Assembly: GCA_012974295.1 (NCBI GenBank)
Contig: JAAXQM010000072.1
Location: 1 to 11,833 of the forward strand
Length of the DNA: 11,833 bases
Origin: Dehalococcoidales bacterium
Lineage (GTDB): Bacteria; Chloroflexota; Dehalococcoidia; E44-bin15
Reading direction: 5' to 3'
Shown: positions 6,907 to 11,833 of the stretch, piece after piece
Position numbering within the stretch: the stretch's first letter is position 1
Layout: the number at the start of each line of letters is the position of its first letter
Translations under genes and position numbers: made by a program
Notes under the pieces: generated by a model
What the model saw: the letters and a program-made list of their open reading frames with translations, nothing else
Databases searched by the model: none
Told to the model about the DNA's origin: nothing

Positions 6907-7701
6907 ATGCCCAATATGATCGTTTGTGTTAAACAAATAGCCGATCCGGAGGCACCACCAGGCAGTTTCAAGGTCGACGAGGCGGCAAAACAGGTTTTGC
7001 CTGCGGCGGGCGTATCGCAGGTGGTTAGCCCCTTCGATGAACAGGCGGTGGAGGCAGCGCTGCGGATCAAGGATGCTCAAGGCGGCAAGATCACTGTGTT
7101 AAGCCTGGGCAAGAACTTTGTAATGGATGTAATTAAAAAACCACTGTCTATGGGTGCCGATGAGATGATCCTGCTTCAGGATCCCGCCTTCGAAGGCAGC
7201 GATAGCCACACCACAGCCTATGCCCTGGCGATGGCCATCAAGAAGGTGGGGGAATATGACCTGATCTTTTGTGGCCGCCAGGCAGCGGATTGGGATGCCG
7301 GCCAGGTGGGTTCCGGTATCGCCGAGATTCTGGGGATACCTGCTATTACACCGGCCAAGAATGTAGAGCTTGTCAACGGTAACGTCAAGGTAGAGCGGGT
7401 GGTCACCGATGGTTACGAAGTAATCGAAGCATCTACCCCACTGCTGATCATGGTGTCAAACGAGCTTGGCGAGCCACGGTATCCAAAGCTTAAGGGAATT
7501 ATGGCGGCAGCGAAGAAGGAGGTGCCTACCTGGAATGCGCAGGACATAGGCGCCGATGCAGCAAAGCTCGGTGCCGGTGGAGCACGCGCTAAGGTGCACA
7601 AGCTATTCATCCCCGTTAAAGAAGGGAAGTGCGAAATCATCGAGGGAGAGAACCCCGAGGACGCAGCGGTCAACCTGGCGCTGAAGCTTCGAGAGAGGTA
7701 A
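6907..7701 (+). CDS. etfB: Electron transfer flavoprotein subunit beta
   Basis: A 264-residue ETF beta (FixA-like) subunit. With the alpha subunit it forms the soluble flavoprotein that takes electrons from acyl-CoA and related dehydrogenases and passes them to a membrane oxidoreductase or other partner. The N-terminus MPNMIVCVKQIADPE is typical. GRQAADWDAGQVG (123-135) is a conserved nucleotide-site segment. The family signature spans 162-204: VERVVTDGYEV, then SNELGEPRYPKLKGIMAAAKK. Length is normal for the family (about 250-265). The ATG at 6907 is preferred over the one at 6916 because AGGGGGA (6894-6900) is 6 nt upstream of it. The alpha gene begins 10 bp after the stop. No ETF-quinone oxidoreductase or dehydrogenase is in the window, so the electron donor and acceptor are unknown, and whether this is a bifurcating type cannot be told by eye. 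Confidence 0.95.
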   Translation: MPNMIVCVKQIADPEAPPGSFKVDEAAKQVLPAAGVSQVVSPFDEQAVEAALRIKDAQGGKITVLSLGKNFVMDVIKKPLSMGADEMILLQDPAFEGSDSHTTAYALAMAIKKVGEYDLIFCGRQAADWDAGQVGSGIAEILGIPAITPAKNVELVNGNVKVERVVTDGYEVIEASTPLLIMVSNELGEPRYPKLKGIMAAAKKEVPTWNAQDIGADAAKLGAGGARAKVHKLFIPVKEGKCEIIEGENPEDAAVNLALKLRER

Positions 7702-7711
7702 GCTGACAGCA

Positions 7712-8650
7712 ATGACTCTGGAGCTTCTCGGCGGTGGCCGGAAGCTTGCCGATAAACTTGGGGAAGAACTCTCTGTAGTTTTGATGGGCGTTAGCCTTGG
7801 CGACCTGGGTAAAGAGGCAATAGCCTTTGGAGCAGACAAGGCCTATATCGTTGATGACGCTCTGCTTAAAGATTATCAAACAGACGCCTATGTGGCGGTT
7901 ATGGAAAAGGTGGTGAAGCAGGTTTCGCCCAGCATCCTGTTGTTTGGAACAACATCGATGGGACGCGACCTGGCACCAAGATTGGCCTTCAGACTGGATA
8001 CTGCGGTCTCCATGGACTGTGTAGAGCTCGATATTGACCCCGACTCCAAGCTCCTGCTCCAGACCCGACCGGTATACGGCGGCAATGCGAGGGCGGTCTA
8101 TATCTGCGAGAATACCAGGCCTCAAATGGCAGCAGTGAGGGCAAAGGCACTGGATCCATTGGAAAGGGATGATGCCAGGAAGGGGGAGGTAACCAGTATC
8201 GAGGCTGGGCTTGACCCCTCAATTATCAGGACAAAGGTTGTCGATACGGTAAAAGAAGAGGTTACCGGGATCAAGCTGGAGGATGCCGATATCATAGTCA
8301 CCGGCGGGCGCGGTATAGGCGGTGCTGAAGGCTTCCAGGAACTGGAACCGCTGGCAAAGGCATTGGGCGCGGCAATAGGGGCCACCAGGCCGCCCTGCGA
8401 TAACGGCTGGGTGCCAGCATCGCTTCAAGTCGGGCTCACCGGAAAGATCGTAAGCCCTACCCTCTATATCGCAGTGGCCCTGTCCGGCTCCAGTCAGCAC
8501 ATCGCGGGATGTTCCGGATCGAAAAACATCGTCGCTATTAACAAGGACCCCGAGGCCAATATATTCAAGGAGGCTCGCTTCGGGGTTGTCGGCGACTACA
8601 AGAAGGTACTCCCCGCCTTCACTGAGAAGGTGAAGGAGCTTCTCGGCTAA
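7712..8650 (+). CDS. etfA: Electron transfer flavoprotein subunit alpha
   Basis: A 312-residue ETF alpha (FixB-like) subunit, the partner of the beta subunit encoded 10 bp upstream; the pair is evidently one transcription unit. The C-terminal FAD-binding domain carries the family signature: GATRPPCDNGWVP (223-235), QVGLTGKIVSPTLYIAVALSG (239-259), SSQHIAGCSGSKNIVAINKDP (260-280) and FGVVGD (290-295). The N-terminal domain starts abruptly at MTLELLGGGRKLADKLG, which in other alpha subunits is preceded by about 15 residues forming the first beta strand (VWVFAE-like). The frame before the ATG is open only to 7685 and has no standard start codon; it reads ERGKLTA there, faintly like the usual RDGKL. 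The gene therefore appears slightly N-terminally shortened. A perfect terminator follows the stop. Identity is firm; the effect of the missing strand is unknown. Confidence 0.95.
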   Translation: MTLELLGGGRKLADKLGEELSVVLMGVSLGDLGKEAIAFGADKAYIVDDALLKDYQTDAYVAVMEKVVKQVSPSILLFGTTSMGRDLAPRLAFRLDTAVSMDCVELDIDPDSKLLLQTRPVYGGNARAVYICENTRPQMAAVRAKALDPLERDDARKGEVTSIEAGLDPSIIRTKVVDTVKEEVTGIKLEDADIIVTGGRGIGGAEGFQELEPLAKALGAAIGATRPPCDNGWVPASLQVGLTGKIVSPTLYIAVALSGSSQHIAGCSGSKNIVAINKDPEANIFKEARFGVVGDYKKVLPAFTEKVKELLG

Positions 8651-8666
8651 GTAATAAATACCGTTT

Positions 8667-8715
8667 ATAATAAAAAACACCGCCTGCCATAGTGACAGGC
8701 GGTGTTTTTTATTAT
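8667..8715. terminator. Bidirectional intrinsic terminator between etfA and the EF-G gene
   Basis: A perfect 20-bp stem (8667-8686 with 8696-8715) and a 9-nt loop. The core CACCGCCTG/CAGGCGGTG is flanked by A6 on the left and T6 on the right, so either strand gives a GC hairpin followed by a U-run. It begins 16 bp after the etfA stop. It could also end transcripts from the converging minus-strand gene, though a repeat element now lies between. Confidence 0.92.
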
Positions 8716-8763
8716 TGCTATACCAGATACTTCGGTAATTATATCATGCCGATTACCCGAATA

Positions 8764-8885
8764 GAGACTGTTTAAATACTCTCAATCAACCCCGTCTATC
8801 CCCCAATCTTGGGGGATGTCAAAAGCTGGGGGACACCCCCAGACCCCCGGCAGGAAGTATCCTGCATATCTTTTTCAGCGGTCTC
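8764..8885 (+). mobile_element. MITE-like element, long form (122 bp), copy B
   Basis: The ends are GAGACTG (8764-8770) and CGGTCTC (8879-8885), inverted with one mismatch. Flanking 5-mers GAATA (8759-8763) and TAATA (8886-8890) agree at four of five. Compared with the 72-bp copy at 1220 it has about 50 extra bases on the left containing the palindrome ATCCCCCAA-TC-TTGGGGGAT (8798-8817). The CTGGGGG/CCCCCAG and GCAGGA/TCCTGC hairpins and the T-rich right end follow. It lies between two convergent genes and codes for nothing. Confidence 0.7.
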
Positions 8886-8912
8886 TAATAATAAGGCATA
8901 CTTGGCGTGGTT

Positions 8913-10982
8913 CTAAACTTTGTCCCCCTTTTCCTTCTCCCCCTCTGCGGTGATGCGCTGTGTGATGTGAGCCGGCACCTCCTCATAATGGCTCATCTCC
9001 ATCTGGAAGCTGCCCTTCCCCTGGGTAATGGAGCGCATGTCTATGGCATAGCGCTGTACCTCGGAGAGAGGTGCCCGAGCTTCAATGACGCTCCACCCAC
9101 CCTGCGGGGTCATTCCCATCACCTTGGCACGCTTGCTGTTAAGGTCGCCCATAATATCGCCGGTGAAGCTCTCGGGAACCGTGATTCTCATAGTCATTAT
9201 TGGCTCCAGCAGAACAGGGTCTCCGTCAGAGAGCCCCTTTTTCATAGCGTGGGAGCCAGCTACCTTGAAAGCCATTTCTGAGGAATCAACTGCGTGAAAC
9301 GTACCATCGTATAGTGTTACTTTTATGTCAACCACAGGTTGCTTCGCCAGCACCCCCTCTTGAAGGGCCTCCATGACCCCTTTCTCCACCGCAGGGAAAT
9401 AGTTCTTGGGAACAGAACCGCCAACGATTCGACTACTAAATTCATTGCCCGTTCCCCGGGGCAATGGCTCCATCTCCAGAAAGACATGACCATACTGACC
9501 GTGTCCCCCCGTCTGCTTCTTATGCTTGTACTCCGCCCTTACCGAGCTGGTAATTGTTTCCTTATAAGGGATCTTGGGAATTTCTATCAGTACGTCAACC
9601 CCAAACTTGCGTTGCATCTTCTCTGCCACCACCTCCAGTTGGGCTTCGCCCATACCTGAGAGAATAGTCTCCGCAGTATCGGCATCGCGGCGAACGTGAA
9701 GGGAAGGGTCCTCCTCAGCGATCCTTGATAGGGACGAGCCCAGCTTATCCAGGTCCGCTTTGGTCTTGGGGTGTACTGCCACGCTCATAGTGGGGAGGGG
9801 GAATGCAATAGCGGGCAGTGCCAGTGGATGGTCTTTCCCGCAGAGTGTATCCCCGGTACTCGTCTCCGCCAGCTTCGCTACGGCCCCAATATCGCCCGCG
9901 ATAAGGTAGGGTACAGGCTCCTGAACCTTACCCCTAATCATAAATAGCTGCGCAACGCGTTCCTGACTATTCCTGGTAGCATTCCATGCTATGGAGTCGC
10001 TATTAATAGTGCCTGAAAAAACTCTGAAATAGGTAAGCTTGCCCACATAGGGATCGGCGCTGGTTTTAAACACCAGGGCGGCCAGGGGGGCAGTAGGATC
10101 GAGTTCAATGGTTTCATCCTGCTTCGTCTGAGTGTTTGTTGCCGAGATAGGGTCTCGATCCTTAGGGGAAGGCAGGTAGTGGCTAATGGAATCCAACAGT
10201 CTTGTAGTGCCCAGATTCTCCAGTGCAGAGCCGACAAGAACGGGCACCAGGTGCCCGCTGACGGTGGCCACGCGCAAACCCCGGCGAATCTCCTCCTCTG
10301 TGAGTGCCTCCCCTTCCAGGTATTTGGTAATGAGGTCATCGTCTGTTTCCGCAACCGCCTCTACCAGCTTATCACGAAACTCTTCAGCCTGACCTCTGAG
10401 GGAATCCGGGATCTCCCCTTCCTGATCCTGTGAATAAGCCTTCATGGTGATGAGATCGACCACCCCTGTAAAATTCTGCTGAGCACCAATGGGGAGTTCT
10501 ATAGGCAGGCACATTTTCCCGAAATGCGCTTGAAGCTCCTCTACAACCTTAAAGAAGTCGGCATTTTCGCGATCTATCTTGTTAACAAAGACCAGTCGCG
10601 GGATCTTTTGTTCATCGGAATATCCCCAGGAGAGCTCGGTACCCACCTCCACACCGGAGGCAGCGCATACCACGATGACCGCGCTATCAGCAACACGCAC
10701 CGCTGCCATCACCTCACCGATGAAGTCAGCATAACCCGGGGTGTCCATGATATTTACCTTCATCCCCTGCCACTCACAGGGCACAAGGGAGAGGTAGATA
10801 CTGCTCTTGCGTTTCACCTCATCAGGATCGTAGTCCGAGGTAGTGTTCCCCTGGTCCACCTTGCCCAAGCGCGTGATTGCCCCCGTGCTATATAGCATAG
10901 CCTCGGAGAGCGCTGTCTTACCGGCACCCGAATGGGAAAGTAGCACCACATTGCGTATCTGCTCCGTAGTGTATTGCGGCAT
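8913..10982 (-). CDS. fusA: Elongation factor G, EF-G2-like (translation GTPase)
   Basis: A 689-residue five-domain GTPase of the EF-G family, acting on the ribosome in translocation or a related step. GTPase motifs are the P-loop SHSGAGKT (16-23), G3 DTPG (80-83), NKID (134-137) and GSALE (251-255). Domain II follows from about 298, domain III contains ETILSGMGEAQLEV (438-451), domain IV contains KHKKQTGGHGQYGHV (486-500) and the tip loop FHAVDSSEMAFKVA (562-575), and the C-terminus ends with the domain V segment GDIMGDLNSKRAKVMGM. Position 84, after DTPG, is tyrosine where canonical EF-G has the catalytic histidine (DTPGH), and switch I (45-66) lacks the usual GITI sequence. Both traits recall the EF-G2/FusA2 subgroup rather than the main translocase, so a paralogue elsewhere is likely. 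The ATG at 10982 has AAGGGGG (10990-10996) 7 nt upstream. No ribosomal-protein or EF-Tu genes are adjacent. Confidence 0.92.
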   Translation of the reverse strand: MPQYTTEQIRNVVLLSHSGAGKTALSEAMLYSTGAITRLGKVDQGNTTSDYDPDEVKRKSSIYLSLVPCEWQGMKVNIMDTPGYADFIGEVMAAVRVADSAVIVVCAASGVEVGTELSWGYSDEQKIPRLVFVNKIDRENADFFKVVEELQAHFGKMCLPIELPIGAQQNFTGVVDLITMKAYSQDQEGEIPDSLRGQAEEFRDKLVEAVAETDDDLITKYLEGEALTEEEIRRGLRVATVSGHLVPVLVGSALENLGTTRLLDSISHYLPSPKDRDPISATNTQTKQDETIELDPTAPLAALVFKTSADPYVGKLTYFRVFSGTINSDSIAWNATRNSQERVAQLFMIRGKVQEPVPYLIAGDIGAVAKLAETSTGDTLCGKDHPLALPAIAFPLPTMSVAVHPKTKADLDKLGSSLSRIAEEDPSLHVRRDADTAETILSGMGEAQLEVVAEKMQRKFGVDVLIEIPKIPYKETITSSVRAEYKHKKQTGGHGQYGHVFLEMEPLPRGTGNEFSSRIVGGSVPKNYFPAVEKGVMEALQEGVLAKQPVVDIKVTLYDGTFHAVDSSEMAFKVAGSHAMKKGLSDGDPVLLEPIMTMRITVPESFTGDIMGDLNSKRAKVMGMTPQGGWSVIEARAPLSEVQRYAIDMRSITQGKGSFQMEMSHYEEVPAHITQRITAEGEKEKGDKV

Positions 10983-11028
10983 CGACTATCCCCCTTCCCT
11001 TGATATCATTCTTAGGTCTGCTCGATTA

Positions 11029-11152
11029 GAGAATGCTAAAAGAGCCATGATCAACCCCCTATATCCCCCAGTCTTGGGGGGCTTTTTAAAGCTGGGGGGA
11101 CACCCCCAGACCCCCGGCAGGAAGTATCCTGCGCCTCTTTTTCAGCAGCCTC
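11029..11152 (+). mobile_element. MITE-like element, long form (124 bp), copy C
   Basis: The ends GAGAATGCT (11029-11037) and AGCAGCCTC (11144-11152) are imperfect inverted repeats. Flanking GATTA (11024-11028) and TATTA (11153-11157) agree at four of five. It shares the left-arm palindrome CCCCCA-GTCT-TGGGGG, the CTGGGGGG/CCCCCAG hairpin, GCAGGA-AGTA-TCCTGC and the T-rich right end with the copy at 8764. It begins 46 bp upstream of the EF-G start and lies between that start and the best promoter candidate, so it would be transcribed as part of the leader. Confidence 0.7.
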
Positions 11153-11176
11153 TATTAATAAGTGCTCTAACGCCCC

Positions 11177-11205
11177 ATTATAAACATTTGGTAAATAGCT
11201 GGCAA
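11177..11205 (-). promoter_or_regulatory. Candidate promoter of the EF-G gene
   Basis: On the minus strand TTGCCA (11205-11200, five of six to TTGACA) and a perfect TATAAT (11182-11177) are separated by exactly 17 bp, the best promoter match in the window. Transcription would start near 11170, giving a leader of about 188 nt that includes the whole repeat at 11029-11152. Without the repeat and its flanking duplication the leader would be about 59 nt. Confidence 0.6.
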
Positions 11206-11328
11206 TGTTCGACTGTTATCTAAATCCGTGAGCTTAGATTCCAAGTACCGCCTGACAAGTGATAATCCACGCGAATCATCTTTGCTTTACGTTCGACTCT
11301 TATGAGGAGTCAAACACTTGGTTAGTGA

Positions 11329-11385
11329 GTCATCATGCGGCTAAGAGGTCATAATCCGATACAAAGGTCATCATCCGGTCAAGCC
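11329..11385 (+). repeat. Three degenerate 19-bp tandem units
   Basis: Units begin at 11329, 11348 and 11367, exactly 19 bp apart: GTCATCATGCGGCTAAGAG, GTCATAATCCGATACAAAG and GTCATCATCCGGTCAAGCC. The GTCAT.AT.CG core is shared by all three. The last unit merges into the hairpin at 11370-11392. Function is unknown; protein-binding sites or decayed repeat copies are both possible. Confidence 0.5.
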
Positions 11386-11392
11386 GGATGAT
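11370..11392. repeat. REP-like palindrome 1, loop TCAAG
   Basis: A perfect 9-bp stem ATCATCCGG/CCGGATGAT encloses the loop TCAAG. No T-run follows on either strand, so it is not a standard terminator. It resembles dispersed palindromic repeats found between genes. Confidence 0.55.
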
Positions 11393-11420
11393 CCAGGAAG
11401 TATGCAGAGCCAATGTCTGG

Positions 11421-11443
11421 ATTGCCCGATCAAGTCGGGCAAT
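11421..11443. repeat. REP-like palindrome 2, loop TCAAG
   Basis: A perfect 9-bp stem ATTGCCCGA/TCGGGCAAT encloses the same TCAAG loop as the palindrome 51 bp to its left, with the same overall 23-bp length but a different stem. The shared loop and size suggest one family. It lies downstream of the metallopeptidase gene on the minus strand. Confidence 0.6.
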
Positions 11444-11509
11444 GACAAATACAATCCACGGATTAAGGGGTTAGTCCTGAGATTGGGCTACAGAAGGCGG
11501 TAGCGTTGT

Positions 11510-11833
11510 CTATAACAATTCTAATGTGTACTGCTTTAGTTCGGCGTCAATACCCTTCGCGTTTACCAGAATTTTATCTAACTCATCCCAGAATTGCTTG
11601 CTGTGGTTCTTGAATCGAGTATGGACGAGCTCATGCAGAATCACGTAATCAATTAGTTCATCGAGTAACCTGATCAGTTTCACATTCAGACTAATATTGT
11701 CTTTATGAGAGCAACTGCCCCACCTTGTCCTTTGATTGCGTATGAACACCCTGTTGTAAGTAAATCCGTACTTCTCCGATAGGTAATTGAGTCTTCGGGA
11801 TAGTTTTCTTTTCGCTTTTGCTCTGTCTATATC
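11510..11833 (-). CDS. YgjP/DUF45-type zinc metallopeptidase (5' end outside window)
   Basis: The frame is open to the right edge, so only the C-terminal 107 residues are visible and the true start lies beyond 11833. A GTG at 11749 is internal, because conserved sequence (RRLNYLSEKYGFTYNRV) continues upstream of it. Visible hallmarks are FIRNQRTRWGSCS (30-42 of the visible part), NISLN (46-50), the zinc-binding HELVH (67-71) with catalytic glutamate, and NHSKQFW (76-82), whose histidine is the likely third ligand. This is the domain of E. coli YgjP and M48-like DUF45 proteins, which usually have about 230 residues. The biochemical role of the family is poorly defined. Such genes often neighbour type I restriction genes, which would be to the right, but nothing here shows it. 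The family call is firm. Confidence 0.88.
   Translation of the reverse strand, partial: DIDRAKAKRKLSRRLNYLSEKYGFTYNRVFIRNQRTRWGSCSHKDNISLNVKLIRLLDELIDYVILHELVHTRFKNHSKQFWDELDKILVNAKGIDAELKQYTLELL

Larger units (their letters stand above)
11153..11509. other. Gene-free stretch with repeats
   Basis: No reading frame here resembles a protein. It holds the EF-G promoter candidate (11177-11205), an imperfect inverted repeat GTTCGACTC/GAGTCAAAC (11291-11299 and 11307-11315, one mismatch), three degenerate 19-bp tandem units (11329-11385), and two hairpins with the same TCAAG loop (11370-11392 and 11421-11443). I recognise nothing in 11206-11290 or 11444-11509. Confidence 0.6.

Noticed and set aside
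8219..8680. Minus-strand open frame opposite etfA
   Set aside because: It is a shadow of the well-conserved etfA frame, and part of it lies in the terminator region.
11329..11443. CRISPR array
   Set aside because: The units are only 19 bp, degenerate and directly adjacent without spacers, and no cas gene is present.
11747..11749. GTG as the start of the metallopeptidase gene
   Set aside because: The frame stays open to the window edge and the upstream residues match the conserved part of the family, so this GTG is internal.

Overview
The window looks like chromosomal DNA from a free-living bacterium with medium G+C. The gene set (sensory kinases with 7TM and GAF domains, an excisionase-type HTH joined to a receiver, an ETF pair, an EF-G2-type factor) and the small GC-rich hairpin repeats fit an anaerobic Chloroflexota lineage such as Dehalococcoidia. 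That assignment is inference from gene style; no marker gene settles it.

Positions 1-6638 hold a minus-strand signalling block. In order of transcription it contains a DNA-binding HTH-receiver protein (6638-6105), a GH3-family acyl-adenylate/amido synthetase (5947-4346), a membrane hybrid histidine kinase (4327-1293) and a receiver-GAF-HD-GYP protein that runs off the left edge (1172-1). The kinase is broken into two reading frames inside its second GAF domain. The pieces overlap by 28 bp, and one missing base would account for the break. The plausible wiring is 7TM/GAF sensing, kinase and fused receiver, then two receiver-bearing outputs: transcription through the HTH and c-di-GMP turnover through HD-GYP. 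A biosynthetic GH3 enzyme sits 18 bp upstream of the sensor.

Positions 6639-6906 are a divergent intergenic region with two similar minus-strand promoter candidates and one plus-strand promoter candidate. Positions 6907-8650 encode electron transfer flavoprotein beta and alpha (etfB, etfA), followed by a perfect 20-bp-stem bidirectional terminator at 8667-8715. A minus-strand EF-G2-type gene (8913-10982) converges on it. From 10983 to 11509 there is no gene, only repeats and a good promoter candidate for the EF-G gene. The right edge holds the C-terminal 107 residues of a YgjP/DUF45-type metallopeptidase on the minus strand.

Three copies of one small non-coding element (72, 122 and 124 bp) sit at 1220-1291, 8764-8885 and 11029-11152. 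They share terminal inverted repeats (GAGACTGC...GCAGTCTC in the cleanest copy), internal hairpins and flanking 5-bp direct repeats, one perfect and two at 4 of 5. This looks like a MITE family. One copy abuts the kinase stop codon, and one lies between the EF-G promoter candidate and its start codon.
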